Below, piece by piece: positions 8,916 to 19,182 of a stretch of 64,000 nt of DNA. The notes under the pieces were generated by a model. That model searched no databases. It saw only the letters and a list, made by a program, of their open reading frames with translations, and was not told the DNA's origin. Position 1 is the first letter of the stretch; every line of letters starts with the position of its first letter. The DNA lies in assembly GCA_947642745.1 (NCBI GenBank), contig CANRTU010000003.1, positions 1 to 64,000 of the forward strand, written 5' to 3'. Made by a program: the position numbers and the translations under genes. This stretch comes from an uncultured Eubacterium sp. (GTDB lineage: Bacteria > Bacillota > Clostridia > Lachnospirales > Lachnospiraceae).

Positions 8916-9035
8916 GGTATGTATCGCAGTTATTATTAATATGATATCCGGATTATGTCTATCATTATACCTGCATATATCTATGATTGTATCCATATCC
9001 GGCGCCTGCCAGATATCCGGGTAAATTACCGCAGG

Positions 9036-9665
9036 TTAACTATATATAATATATGCCGGTTGCGCGTCAGGATCTTCCAGATCATACGTAACCCGTGCCG
9101 TATTTTTACCGGTCAGTTCCACATTTCCGTCTGATACATATGCGATTGTCCCGTCTACCCTGACCAGTGTTTTTTCACCGATGACCACCACTTTCAGCTC
9201 TTCGGAATCCAGAAAGTCCTTTGCGGCGGCGCTGCCTGCCGGACTGCCGTCCTTTACTTTTACAAATCCCTGGTCAAACGCATGGTTTTCCGCCTGCGCC
9301 TGGGATATTGTCCCCGCAAACAGTGTCACATCCTTAAACTGGGCATAATCAATATAGGTGGCATAGTTCAGGTATAACTGTGCTGTCGTCCGCCCATTCT
9401 CTGATGAAACGATTTTAAAGCTGTCCAACTCCACGCTGCCGTCTCCGTTGGCTGCCACATAGCGGTCCACTGACTCCGTTATGTAATTTTCCAGTTCTTC
9501 TTCGTCATAGTAATCTTCGCTAAAATCTTCAATGTCCGCTCCTGTAACCGTTCCCTCGTCCGTTATATAAACTGTACTTTCAGCAGCTTTGAATGAAGAT
9601 CCACAGGCTGTGATCATACCGGCTGCCGCACAAATCCACAACGCCGTATACAGCTTCCGTTTCAT
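9036..9665 (-). CDS. Predicted lipoprotein, function unknown
   Basis: 209 residues. A signal peptide ends in a lipobox, MITACGSS, with the lipidated Cys at about residue 21. The mature part is acidic (DFSEDYYDEEELENYITE) and predicted as mixed alpha/beta with no catalytic motif. It probably faces outward from the membrane. Its neighbours (repeat element, recO) give no functional hint and it appears to be transcribed alone. Family is not recognised beyond similarity in style to lipoproteins common in Lachnospiraceae. Confidence 0.85.
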   Translation of the reverse strand: MKRKLYTALWICAAAGMITACGSSFKAAESTVYITDEGTVTGADIEDFSEDYYDEEELENYITESVDRYVAANGDGSVELDSFKIVSSENGRTTAQLYLNYATYIDYAQFKDVTLFAGTISQAQAENHAFDQGFVKVKDGSPAGSAAAKDFLDSEELKVVVIGEKTLVRVDGTIAYVSDGNVELTGKNTARVTYDLEDPDAQPAYIIYS

Positions 9666-9837
9666 AGCTATTGCCTCCTCTGTATGTATGGTTTGATTGA
9701 CTCTACGCCGACATTATACTAAGAATACAGCATATTTTCAATCACTTTTTCGATTTCATCTTCTCCCGGTTTTTGATACAGCGCCCGGATTTACCTCCGC
9801 CGCAGATCAGATTCCGGCGCTTTTATACTCCGGAAAG

Positions 9838-10575
9838 TCAGGTCCACTTCAGCATGTCTTCAGACTTAAACTTATGATCGCTGTAGTGACGCATGTAACC
9901 GGATACAATCTCCTCCAGACGTCCCAGCACCTGTGGGCTGAGTGTAAACGTGTACAGCTTTTCCAACGGGGCGGTTAATATATACTGCAGGGCATACAGT
10001 GTGGATGTATCAAGGGGAAATGCGTGTTCTCCCTTCAGACAGCCCGGACAGAGACATCCGTGGCGCCGCACGCTGAAATAACACAGTTCTTCTTTGCCGC
10101 CGCATTTCATACAGGAAAAAGCATCCGGATATTCTCCGGAAAGAACCAGTATGCGCATCTCATAAATCCTGCGGACCAGACTGTTCTCCAGGGAAGGCTT
10201 TAACAATGCTTTTAACGTCAGATACAGCAGATTCAGAAAGTCTGTGCCATCCATGTTTTCCTGCGTATACCAGGCTGCCATTTCCAGAAAGTAAAACCCA
10301 TAGGAAACCGCCTCCAGGTCACCGGCCAGTTCCCGGAAATAATTTTTAATGTCCGCTTTCGACAGACTATAAGCGCTTTTGCCCTCAAACACTTCAAACT
10401 GTCCGGAGGAAAAGGGATTGGCAGCGGCCAGCAGCGCACTGGCAGGACGCCTGGCCCCCCGTGCGAACGCTGTGATCTTTCCCCTTTCCCTGGTCAGTAT
10501 CTGTATTCTTTTGTCATAATCACCGACAGGCATTGCGGACAATACAATACCTGTCAGGACGATTTTCAGACCCAT
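9838..10575 (-). CDS. recO: DNA repair protein RecO
   Basis: 245 residues. RecO anneals single strands and helps load RecA in the RecFOR recombination pathway. The N-terminal OB fold is seen in LTGIVLSAMPVGDYDKRIQILTRERGK, the usual RecO opening. The C-terminal half has a zinc site of two pairs, CMKC (about residue 154) and CPGC (about 175). Length is normal. It lies downstream of era on the same strand, a pairing common in Firmicutes, with a small open frame overlapping its start. Confidence 0.95.
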   Translation of the reverse strand: MGLKIVLTGIVLSAMPVGDYDKRIQILTRERGKITAFARGARRPASALLAAANPFSSGQFEVFEGKSAYSLSKADIKNYFRELAGDLEAVSYGFYFLEMAAWYTQENMDGTDFLNLLYLTLKALLKPSLENSLVRRIYEMRILVLSGEYPDAFSCMKCGGKEELCYFSVRRHGCLCPGCLKGEHAFPLDTSTLYALQYILTAPLEKLYTFTLSPQVLGRLEEIVSGYMRHYSDHKFKSEDMLKWT

Positions 10576-10705
10576 GTTCTACTCCGCCTGTCCATACCGC
10601 CAGCGCTCCGGGATCACACGGCGTATGGGATTTCTGTTCCCGGTATTTTAAATAATCACTGACCCTGCCGCTGGCGGCAAAGTCTTCCCAGCAATCTCTT
10701 GTCAT
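10520..10705 (-). CDS. Possible small protein between era and recO
   Basis: 61 residues. Only the first 24 (MTRDCWEDFAASGRVSDYLK and following) look like a protein, and they resemble the small YqzL-style peptides often found upstream of recO in Firmicutes. The rest overlaps recO by 56 bases in another frame. A binding site AGGAGACGC precedes the start. I cannot rule out a chance frame. Confidence 0.45.
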   Translation of the reverse strand: MTRDCWEDFAASGRVSDYLKYREQKSHTPCDPGALAVWTGGVEHGSENRPDRYCIVRNACR

Positions 10706-10837
10706 ATGCGTCTCCTCTTTTTCATCTTGATGGTCCGGTTACCGGCCAGTATGTCTGAAACAGTCTTCAGGCTGGACTGGTCCATGGATAGGTTCTGCAT
10801 ATTTTGTATTTCTGATACGAGATAAATTCTGGCAGGA

Positions 10838-11749
10838 CTATGATTCTTTATACCCGAAATTTCTAATCATGGAATCACTGTCCCTCCAGTTTTTCCTGAC
10901 TTTTACCCACAATTTAAGGTTGACTTTCTCCCCCAGCATCCGTTCCATTTCAAAACGGGCGTTGGTACCAATCTTTTTCAGCATGGAACCCCCTTTGCCA
11001 ATGATAATGCCCTTGTGGGAATCCCGTTCACAGATAATGGTAGCCTCCACGTCCATAATCTGCTTTCCTTTCCTCTGTTTCATATGATCCACGGTCACCA
11101 TAATGCCATGGGGAATTTCTTCATCCAGCGCATGAAGAGCCTTTTCACGGATCATCTCTGCGGCAATCTGGCGCTCCGGCTGGTCTGTAACCGTATCCTC
11201 ATCATAAAACATCGGTCCGTATGGAAGATATTTGAAAAGCGTATGAATGACATCCTCCACATTATCCCCCCGCAGTGCTGATACCGGAATGATTTCGTCA
11301 AAATCATAGATCTCCCGGTACTTATCTATAAACTGGAGCAGCTCTTCTTTCTTCCCAAGAGTGTCAATTTTGTTGATGGCAAGAATAACCGGTGTGCGGG
11401 CTCTGGTCAGGACTTCCGCGATATGCCGCTCTCCGGCGCCAATAAAATCCGACGGCTCCACCAGCCAGAGTACCACATCCACATCCTGTATTGTACGCTC
11501 CGCCACACTGACCATATATTCGCCCAGCTTGTTTCTGGCCTTATGAATGCCGGGCGTATCCAGAAATACAATCTGTCCTTTTTCCATATCCGTATAGACA
11601 GTCTGTATCCGGTTGCGGGTCGTCTGCGGTTTGTTGGAAGTAATCGCAATCTTCTGACCAATGATCCGGTTCATGAGCGTTGATTTACCTACGTTGGGAC
11701 GCCCGATAATAGTTACAAAACCTGATTTAAAACTAACATTCTGATCCAT
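10838..11749 (-). CDS. era: GTPase Era
   Basis: 303 residues. Era binds 16S rRNA and assists 30S subunit maturation. The G1 motif GRPNVGKST (about residues 16-24), G3 DTPGI (about 64) and G4 NKID (about 125) are all present, followed by the KH domain with IIGKGGSMLKKIG near residue 255 and the typical ending LKLWVKVRKNWRDSD. Complete and of normal length. It lies upstream of recO on the same strand. Confidence 0.97.
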   Translation of the reverse strand: MDQNVSFKSGFVTIIGRPNVGKSTLMNRIIGQKIAITSNKPQTTRNRIQTVYTDMEKGQIVFLDTPGIHKARNKLGEYMVSVAERTIQDVDVVLWLVEPSDFIGAGERHIAEVLTRARTPVILAINKIDTLGKKEELLQFIDKYREIYDFDEIIPVSALRGDNVEDVIHTLFKYLPYGPMFYDEDTVTDQPERQIAAEMIREKALHALDEEIPHGIMVTVDHMKQRKGKQIMDVEATIICERDSHKGIIIGKGGSMLKKIGTNARFEMERMLGEKVNLKLWVKVRKNWRDSDSMIRNFGYKES

Positions 11750-11824
11750 GATATTCCTTTCTATAAATAAAATCCGGGCCAGTGCGGATATCTCCTCCCC
11801 AGAGCGTGTCTTTTAACTGCTGTA

Positions 11825-14743
11825 TTAAAACAGATCTTCCAGTGTCATAAACATCCCCGCTTCTTTTTCCAGCATCTGTTCATTGCCCAGTACACAAAGA
11901 TTTTCCTCTGACAGTACAGAAGCAATGAGTGGTTCCAGGGCACGGATGTCCTGCGCACTGGCTTTTAATATTTCATCCCGCTCCCTCTGCACGTCTTCCT
12001 GCCCAAGATGACTGAAGTACGCAACCATTGACCGGTATCCTTTGGCTGATGGATTAAGCGGGGTGTCCAGACTGCTGATGGTGCCAATAATATATTTGGT
12101 CATATCCCGCTCGTCAGCGTCGAACTGCTTTAAATATGCGGCAATACCGTTAAATACCTCATTGGACCGTCTCAGATTCGGATCACGGAAAGTGGAAAAA
12201 TACGTATCCCCGCCTCTTCCAAATCCGCTCATACATCCATAAGCGCCTCCCTGTACACGGATATTCATCCACAGATAATCATAATTCAGGATCGTTCTGA
12301 GAATACGCAGCGTTCCGGTATAGGCAAATCCATGCTGGCAGAAATTGCCTGCCCTGGATACATACTGTACCTGTGCGGCGTTTTTAAATCCTTCATTTTT
12401 TCTGTCGCAGGTCAGTTCCAGGCTGCATTTATCATAATCTCCGGTAAACAGGTCTTTACGCAGCGCTTCCATCTGCCCGGACAGTACCCGGAACCCTTCC
12501 TCATCGCTGGTAAGACTTACGATCAGATTTTCCGGCCTGAAAACCGTAAGGAACAGCTGCTTTAAAATATCCCGGATGAGATCTTTCCGCTGTTCATAGT
12601 TTTCTTCCGCCTCCGTCAGCAGCCTGTACAGGCCAATGCCGCCCGCCAGATCATTAAAACATGCCGCCCTGGAAAAATAAGACATGGCCCGGATGGCTGA
12701 TATGGAATGTCCCGCCTGCATCAGCTGCATTTCCATCCGGGATTTTGCCTGGGCAATTACTTCATAAAGCCGCCTGTCATCCTCCAGAACCGTGGAGCAC
12801 AAAATACTGCGCACCAGCGACAGCGCAGTGGCTGTTTCATCGTATAAAGCCCTGACGACCACCTCGAATTTTGTAATCAGGGTATCCTTTGAAACCACAT
12901 CCCCGTAAGCTGTAATACTGGCGGAAAATCCGCCGGTATGAAGGTTCATCTCATTGGCCAGATCCTCATAAGTGTAATCCTTTGTATCCATATAGCCCAG
13001 CGCCGCTTTTAAAACGCCCAGATAAGGCACCCACTCTGCCCTGACACCAGACAGATCAAACACCAGGGATATATAATTAATGCCATTGGTATTCATATTG
13101 TGATGAATGACCGGTATACCCGCCGCCTCTTTTTCCTCATTATAGAAAGGCGCAGCCTCTTTACGCATATCATTCCTGGTCAGCAGCGGGAGTTTTTCCA
13201 GATCTTCCCTGGAGGACGGTTCCTGCTGGTATTCCCTTAAATGCTCCGTATCCGCCACAAGCCGCGCGATTTCTTCCGGCGACAGGGACGCTTTATAAGC
13301 GGCCAGCTTTTCCCGCAGTGCCTTTTCGTTCTTTTCATTCAGGCCTTTTTCCGGTTCCACCACTACCAGGGATTTATGGGTATTATCCAGAAAATATTTC
13401 TGGATCAGCTGTTCAAAATAGCCTTTGTCCACCTGCTCCTTCAGGAAACGGAACGTCTCCAGGGCTTCCAGATGGGTAAACGGCGCCCCGTCGTCATACA
13501 GCCAGCTTTCCAGACACTGCAGGCCATAAATCAGCCCTTTTGGATAAGCGCCAAAATCAGCTTCCCGGAATTTAAATTCGCTGCTGTTAATGCCGGCTGA
13601 CAGCGCTTTTTTATTCAGCCCGTTTCTGATCTGTTCCCGCAGCGTTGTTTCGATGATTTCCACGAATTTTTCTTTATCCTGTGTATTCGCATTTTTGGCT
13701 GTAACGGTAAATACCGGCTGGAACACAGAACCGTCATACCCGCCCAAAATATCTTTGCCGATTCTGGCATCCAGAAGCGCTTTCTTAAGCGGCGCTCCCG
13801 GAGCGTTCAACAGCGCATAATCCAGCACGTCAAACGCCAGATTTAATTCCTTATCCAGGGAAGTGCCCACAACCACGTTATATGACAGATATGTCTTATC
13901 CTGTTCGCTTTCTGATCCCGCAACCGGATATTGTCTGGTCAGTTCCAGAGACTGGCCAAAAGGCTTCTGATAACGGATTCCGGAATCCAGATCTATTTTA
14001 TCATAATGGGAGAGATAGGCTTTATCCATCCAGTCCAGCTTTTCCGCCGCATCCACATCTCCATAGAAATAAATATAAGAATTGCACGGGTGATAATACC
14101 GGCGGTGAAAATCCAGGTAATCTTCGTAAGTCAGATCCGGTATGCAGGCCGGATCGCCGCCAGATTCATTGGAATACGTTGTATCTGGAAACAGGGAACT
14201 CATGGTAACACGTTCCAGCACATCTTCCGGTGAAGAATACGCTCCTTTCATTTCGTTATAGACCACGCCGTTTAATGTCACTGGCGCATCTTCTGATTCC
14301 AGTTCATAATGCCAGCCTTCCTGCTGGAAAATCTCCTGATATTTATAAATATTGGGATGAAAGACGGCATCCAGATACACATGGATCAGATTCTGAAAAT
14401 CTTTATCATTGCAGCTGGCCACCGGATAGACCGTTTTGTCCGGATAGGTCATCGCATTCAAAAATGTATTCAGCGAACCTTTGGCAAGTTCCACAAACGG
14501 ATCTTTAATCGGGAACTCGTCAGACCCGCATAATACCGTATGCTCGATAATATGGGGAACGCCTGTACTGTCTTCCGCCGGTGTGCGGAACCCGATATAA
14601 AATACTTTGTTTTCATCATCATTGGAAATGATACTGATTCTGGCGCCGCTTTTTTTGTGGCGCATAACGATACCCCTGGAATGGATATCCGCAAGATCTT
14701 TTTCTTCTACTATTTCATAAGCAGACAACTCTGAAAGTTTCAA
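11825..14743 (-). CDS. M16C insulinase-type metallopeptidase (presequence-protease-like)
   Basis: 972 residues, the usual length of the PreP/Cym1-like M16C family. The inverted zinc motif HxxEH is seen as PHIIEHTVLCGS (about residues 63-67), with the third ligand probably the Glu in VVYNEMKGAYS downstream. M16C enzymes close two half-barrels over short unstructured peptides and degrade them. No signal peptide is seen, so it is probably cytoplasmic. It is encoded just upstream of era with a gap of about 75 bases. All catalytic residues are present. Confidence 0.93.
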   Translation of the reverse strand: MKLSELSAYEIVEEKDLADIHSRGIVMRHKKSGARISIISNDDENKVFYIGFRTPAEDSTGVPHIIEHTVLCGSDEFPIKDPFVELAKGSLNTFLNAMTYPDKTVYPVASCNDKDFQNLIHVYLDAVFHPNIYKYQEIFQQEGWHYELESEDAPVTLNGVVYNEMKGAYSSPEDVLERVTMSSLFPDTTYSNESGGDPACIPDLTYEDYLDFHRRYYHPCNSYIYFYGDVDAAEKLDWMDKAYLSHYDKIDLDSGIRYQKPFGQSLELTRQYPVAGSESEQDKTYLSYNVVVGTSLDKELNLAFDVLDYALLNAPGAPLKKALLDARIGKDILGGYDGSVFQPVFTVTAKNANTQDKEKFVEIIETTLREQIRNGLNKKALSAGINSSEFKFREADFGAYPKGLIYGLQCLESWLYDDGAPFTHLEALETFRFLKEQVDKGYFEQLIQKYFLDNTHKSLVVVEPEKGLNEKNEKALREKLAAYKASLSPEEIARLVADTEHLREYQQEPSSREDLEKLPLLTRNDMRKEAAPFYNEEKEAAGIPVIHHNMNTNGINYISLVFDLSGVRAEWVPYLGVLKAALGYMDTKDYTYEDLANEMNLHTGGFSASITAYGDVVSKDTLITKFEVVVRALYDETATALSLVRSILCSTVLEDDRRLYEVIAQAKSRMEMQLMQAGHSISAIRAMSYFSRAACFNDLAGGIGLYRLLTEAEENYEQRKDLIRDILKQLFLTVFRPENLIVSLTSDEEGFRVLSGQMEALRKDLFTGDYDKCSLELTCDRKNEGFKNAAQVQYVSRAGNFCQHGFAYTGTLRILRTILNYDYLWMNIRVQGGAYGCMSGFGRGGDTYFSTFRDPNLRRSNEVFNGIAAYLKQFDADERDMTKYIIGTISSLDTPLNPSAKGYRSMVAYFSHLGQEDVQRERDEILKASAQDIRALEPLIASVLSEENLCVLGNEQMLEKEAGMFMTLEDLF

Positions 14744-14890
14744 ATATAATTCCTCCTGTTTTTACGCATAGTATAAACAAACCACTGCTGATTTATGTTA
14801 CGTGATCCGGCGATGACAGATACAGATGACCCGTATCAGTCTGTTATTTTTCATATCATACCCCGGCTGCCGTCATTTAACTTCCGGACT

Positions 14891-14965
14891 ACTAAATAAC
14901 CAGGCACCCTGTCCTGAAGGACAGGTCCGCCGCACAGATGGCAGCTGTATCTTTTGCTATTTAGT
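14891..14965. other. Nested inverted repeats in a 650-bp gene-free stretch
   Basis: ACTAAATA (14891-14898) pairs with TATTTAGT (14958-14965), enclosing a perfect hairpin CCTGTCC-TGAA-GGACAGG (14908-14925). This could be a structured RNA, an attenuator or the footprint of a small fold-back element. The rest of 14744-15391 holds another hairpin (15322-15340, CGGACTGT/ACAGTCCG) and no gene that I can support. Confidence 0.35.
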
Positions 14966-15391
14966 CTTTTGACAATTAAAAAACTGTTCATAAATCATAA
15001 ACAGTTATCATTTGTGAATTAAATACCGGTACCCGGTGCCAGACTGTAAACATTTTATCCCATTTACCAGTTTCTGTCTATATGCAGTTTGCAGACGTAT
15101 CCCGTATAAAACAGCGTTCATCCTGCCAGACCGGCGTCTGGCAGAAACTTTCAGAGACCGGAGAGCCGCCAGACTCTGTCCGGAGCATATCTGAAAATGC
15201 TTTTCGTCAGATAATCGTCATTCACTTTAACGGCCGGGCCATTATCCGTGCAAAACCGGGAGCATTTTATGCCTTAATTCCAGCCGTGGAACACTTCAGT
15301 GAATGACAGCGTGCGGATACACGGACTGTAAAACAGTCCGGTACCTGAAGCAGGCTGTTTTGCCGGAATGATTTTAAGGAGTACATGCCGC

Positions 15392-16318
15392 TTATGAATT
15401 TTTGATATTTACATCCACCTGACGGAAAGGGATCACAATTCCATGCTCATCAAAAATAAGCTTGACCGCTTCCAGTGTGTCCCACCGTACCGGCCAGTAA
15501 TCTTCCGACTTCACCCAGAAACGGCACCCCATCTCCACGCTGCTTTCCGCCAGTTCTGATACGTAAATGTCCACCGGCTGATCCGTAAGCACCCTGCTCT
15601 CCTTTGCCACAATATACGCAAGCAGCTCTTTGGCCTTATGCAGATCCGAATCATAGGAAATCCCCACGTTCAGATCTATGCGGCGGGTGAGCTGTCCGGT
15701 AGCGTTGACAATCGCTCCCCCGGCCAGTGAGCCGTTAGGCAGCATAATAACCCGGTTGTCAATTGTCGTAAGTTTTGTATAAAAGGTGGTAATCTCCTGC
15801 ACAGTTCCCTCATATCCGCTGGCATTTGAGACGATATAATCCCCTACCCGGAAAGGCCGCAGCAGCAGAATCAGCACTCCGCCCGCAAAATTTTCCAGAC
15901 TGCCCTGCAGCGCCAGTCCCAGCGTCAGTCCCGCCGATCCGACAACCGCCACCACGGAAGCTGTGGTAATTCCAAACAGTGTGAGAATCATCAGCCACAG
16001 TACAATAAACAGAAAATATTTAAGAATAGAGTCCAGAAACTGCCGGACGCCCAGATCCACGCCCCTGCGCTCCAGCGTCTTTCGTACCACCTTTCTGGCA
16101 AATGAAATCAGATGCTTTCCAATAATATACAAAAGCACCGCAAGCACAAGCTGGATGGCAAAGTTCAGCAGGTCGGGAATATAGTCTTTTAAATACTGTT
16201 TAACCAGGTTCTTATCTATTTTCTGAAGGTTTTCCAGGCTTTCGATTCCTTCCAGATTTTCCAGTTTTTCCATTCCTTCCGATATAATATCTGTCGCCGC
16301 GCCCAGGCACATGCACAT
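15392..16318 (-). CDS. Small-conductance mechanosensitive channel (MscS family)
   Basis: 308 residues from the ATG at 16318 (an in-frame GTG lies one codon upstream). It opens under membrane tension to release solutes. Three membrane segments are visible: LLNFAIQLVLAVLLYIIG (about 53-70), YFLFIVLWLMILTLFGI (about 100-117) and the pore helix VVAVVGSAGLTLGLALQGSLENFAGG (about 125-150), rich in Gly and Ala as in MscS TM3. The beta domain follows with LRPFRVGDYI and VIMLPNGSLAGGAIVN. The N-terminal 45 residues are a charged extension with ENLEGIESLENLQKI. Appears monocistronic. Confidence 0.93.
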   Translation of the reverse strand: MCMCLGAATDIISEGMEKLENLEGIESLENLQKIDKNLVKQYLKDYIPDLLNFAIQLVLAVLLYIIGKHLISFARKVVRKTLERRGVDLGVRQFLDSILKYFLFIVLWLMILTLFGITTASVVAVVGSAGLTLGLALQGSLENFAGGVLILLLRPFRVGDYIVSNASGYEGTVQEITTFYTKLTTIDNRVIMLPNGSLAGGAIVNATGQLTRRIDLNVGISYDSDLHKAKELLAYIVAKESRVLTDQPVDIYVSELAESSVEMGCRFWVKSEDYWPVRWDTLEAVKLIFDEHGIVIPFRQVDVNIKNS

Positions 16319-16460
16319 CACCTTTCCTTTTCTTTCATCCTGAAAACTCCCATCCCCGGAACCTTTATCCGCTAATCCTTTAAATCCTTATCCACAGACT
16401 ATTGTCCCGAAACCCTCTTATTGCTGCCCACAGACACTTTCACAGGCTGTTCTGCATCCC

Positions 16461-16540
16461 GGAGCGTATTTGAAAAATCATTCCCATGATCCGCACTCTT
16501 CAGGTTACTTCTCACAGAAAGCACTATTCAGACACGCTCT
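16461..16540. repeat. Short fold-back element, 80 bp
   Basis: GGAGCGTATTTGAAAAATCA at the left end is matched by the complement of GACACGCTCT at the right. The ends are the same family as the 8555-8915 element but with almost no interior. It lies directly against the larger fold-back element that follows. Confidence 0.55.
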
Positions 16541-17510
16541 GATTCTACAGCGAACAATACCTGTTAATACATGGTTATTTTTCATTTCATGCAACAGATC
16601 AGCTGCGGATGAATGTATATTTCCCGGACGCCGGGGAAAGGCAGCCGGTCCCTGCCGGCATTCCGGTTCCGAAAAGCGGGAGTCCCTAAGTTTTCTGCCG
16701 GGAAAACATTCATACCGGACGGACCGGTGCCCATCCGTCATCCCAGGGTCACCTTTCAGGGACGTCCGTGTCCCTGAATCCTGAAAACAGGCAGAAAACA
16801 AAGAGCTTCCTGCTTTTCTCCACAGTCATGCCTTCAGGGACCGGCTGCCTTCCCCCGGCTGTTTCCGGCAGAATATACACATGCCTGCCCCTGATTCCCA
16901 TGCCTGCACCGGAAGCCTCCATGCGGCACACAAGGAAAAGGCATCTGTATTGGGACGGATGATCCGGAAATTCTGGCAGGCGTTTCCCAGACCGGATGCA
17001 GCTTCCCCGCAGACCTGCCGTCTGCCAGAATAAAGCTGAAGTTCCTGCCGTACCCCTTCATGTGTGCTAAGCCGCAGCTGCATATAATTTCCGGAACTGA
17101 TCCCGGATATTCCCGCATACACGGTTATCCTGTCTGCCGGAATAAGTGCGGCGAAGACAGGAAAGATAAACGGATACTGCCGGAAACAGCTGGGGAAAGG
17201 CGTGCCGCTCCTGCCGCTGTGACTGCGGAGGAAAGCAGGCAGTTCCCGGGTTTCCGGCTGTAAACAGGATTCAGGGACACGGATGTCCCTGAAAGGTGCC
17301 TGTGAGCCAGGGAAGGCGAATAGGCACCGGTCCGTCCGGTATGAAAACTTTCCGTGCCGGAATCCTGGAATTGCCAGCTTTCCGGAGCCGGAACAGCGGC
17401 AGGAGCAGCACGCCTTTCCCCGGCGTCCGGAAGATACGGTTATCTTCCGGCTGCCATAATTAAAAATGAAAGATAACCATGTATTATATGGCATTGTTGG
17501 CTGTAGTACC
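16541..17510. repeat. Large inverted-repeat element, about 970 bp
   Basis: The first and last 250 bases or so are imperfect inverted repeats of each other. Both arms, read inward, carry CTACAG, then CAATACC/CAATGCC, AATACATGGTTAT, CCCGGACGCCGGGGAAAGGC or a close variant, ATACCGGACGGACCGGTGCC and CTTTCAGGGAC. The interior also contains long frames open on both strands, but none has a ribosome binding site or protein-like sequence. Parts recur at 19131, 22681, 36226 and 45029, so this is a dispersed family. No transposase is present, so it is non-autonomous. Confidence 0.65.
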
Positions 17511-17536
17511 AGGCAGATGCATTTCTATCTGCATTT

Positions 17537-18778
17537 CTATCTGTCCAGCTCATGAATAAACAGTCCGCTGCGCAGTTTGGGTTCAAACCAGGTAGATTTT
17601 GGCGGCATCAGCAGTCCGGCGTCCGCCACAGCAAACAGTTCCAGGATATCGGTAGGGTACATGGCAAAAGCCACCGCACAGTCAGTTTCCACCCGGCGCT
17701 CCAGCTCGTCCAGCCCCCGGATACCGCCTGTGAAATCAATACGCCCGTCCGTTTTCGGATCTGTAATGCCAAGCACCGGAGCCAGCAGCAGATTCTGCAG
17801 TAACGATACGTCCAGGCTTCCCACCGGATCGGACGGAATCTGTTCCGCCGGAACCGTACACATATACCATGTTCCATCCAGGTACATGGAAAAACTGCCT
17901 TTCTTCCGGGGCCGGCGTTGCGCTCTGTCCACTTTTTCCACAATAAGGCGCTGGCGCACCTGATCCAGGAAAGCTTCTGCTGACAGCCCGTTCAGATCTT
18001 TGACGACCCGGTTATAATCCATAATCATCAGCTGGTCATCCGGAAAAAGCACGGACAGAAAATAATTAAATTCTTCTTCCCCTGTATAACCCGGATGAGC
18101 CTCCCTGCGTTTTATTCCTGTTTTTACGGCGGACGCCGCACGGTGGTGCCCGTCCGCAATATAAATAGAATTCATGGCCGCAAATGCCTGCCGGATCGTA
18201 CGGATCCATGCGTCGTCACTGATTACAAATACCCGGTGCCGGATCTGGTCATCGGATACAAAATCATAGAGCGGCTCCTGCCGCACGGCCTGCGCCACTA
18301 CCCTGTTTATCTCTTCATCCGACCGGTAAGCCAGAAAAATCGGCCCGGTCTGGGCATTGCACACATCCACGTGCCGGATACGGTCCGCTTCTTTTTCCGC
18401 CCTGGTATTTTCGTGTTTTCTGATCACCTGGTTCTGGTAATCGTCTATGGAAGCACAGGCCACAATCCCGGTCTGTGTCCTTCCATCCATCGTAAGCTCA
18501 TAAATATAATAACTACGGGCCTGATCTTTGATAAAGGAGCCATCCGCCGCCATGCCCCATAACAGGTCATGGGCTTTCTGGTACACTCTTTCATCATACA
18601 TATCCATATCTGCCGGAAACTGTGTCTCGGCACGGTCGATATTCAAAAAAGAATCCGGATTTCCCGCTACTGCTGCCCTTGCTTCTTCCCGGTTGTATAC
18701 ATCATACGGAAGCGCCGCTATTTTTGCCGCTTTTTCCCTGCATGGCCGCATGCAGCGGAATGGTCTGATATCTGCCAT
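17537..18778 (-). CDS. DUF1015 family protein
   Basis: 413 residues starting MADIRPFRCMRP; AGGAGG lies just upstream, so the start at 18778 is preferred over an in-frame one at 18859. The family hallmarks are visible: AALPYDVYNREEAR at the N-terminus, HENTRAEKEADRIRH, and SIYIADGHHRAASA near residue 205. DUF1015 proteins are widespread in anaerobes and are sometimes annotated as SerB-like or metal-binding, but no biochemical role is established that I know of. The gene stands alone between two repeat-rich regions. Confidence 0.93.
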   Translation of the reverse strand: MADIRPFRCMRPCREKAAKIAALPYDVYNREEARAAVAGNPDSFLNIDRAETQFPADMDMYDERVYQKAHDLLWGMAADGSFIKDQARSYYIYELTMDGRTQTGIVACASIDDYQNQVIRKHENTRAEKEADRIRHVDVCNAQTGPIFLAYRSDEEINRVVAQAVRQEPLYDFVSDDQIRHRVFVISDDAWIRTIRQAFAAMNSIYIADGHHRAASAVKTGIKRREAHPGYTGEEEFNYFLSVLFPDDQLMIMDYNRVVKDLNGLSAEAFLDQVRQRLIVEKVDRAQRRPRKKGSFSMYLDGTWYMCTVPAEQIPSDPVGSLDVSLLQNLLLAPVLGITDPKTDGRIDFTGGIRGLDELERRVETDCAVAFAMYPTDILELFAVADAGLLMPPKSTWFEPKLRSGLFIHELDR

Positions 18779-19130
18779 GGTTGTCCTCCTCTGGTATTCT
18801 GATTGTGATATGATAGCACAAATAGCGGCATCCCACAAGGGGGACAATCCTGATTCCACAGAAGGGCTGTCATTTTGTTACTATAATCCCACGATGATTG
18901 TGTAAAATTTTTTCCGGAGAATTTAAGAACATGATTCAGTTGTATGAAAAAACGGGTAAAACGAATTGATCAGAAATCCATTATTTTACTAAAATATCCG
19001 ATAAGGCGTATATTGAAGATAAAACAGAAGCAATACGCAGCATGGGTCAAAAGACAGTACATAACGTTAAAATGCCAGATACGGCAGAGGACTGGTTTTG
19101 GAAAATACATCCATCCACAGCTGATCCGTT

Positions 19131-19182
19131 CATGAAATGAAAGATAACCATACATTATCAGATATTGTTCGCTATAGTACCA
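19131..19182. repeat. One end of the large fold-back family
   Basis: AAAGATAACCATACATTATC and CTATAGTACC match the right end of the 16541-17510 element (AAAGATAACCATGTATTATA, CTGTAGTACC). No matching left arm is seen nearby, so this is a solo end. The surrounding stretch 18779-19386 holds no gene I can support. Confidence 0.5.

Noticed and set aside
15082-15306. 74-codon plus-strand frame
   Set aside because: No ribosome binding site, no family resemblance, and the region is rich in repeat-like stems.
16826-17494. 222-codon minus-strand frame inside the large repeat
   Set aside because: Composition is that of repeat DNA (Arg/Gly/Ser-rich, no hydrophobic core), it has no binding site, and copies elsewhere do not keep the frame open.
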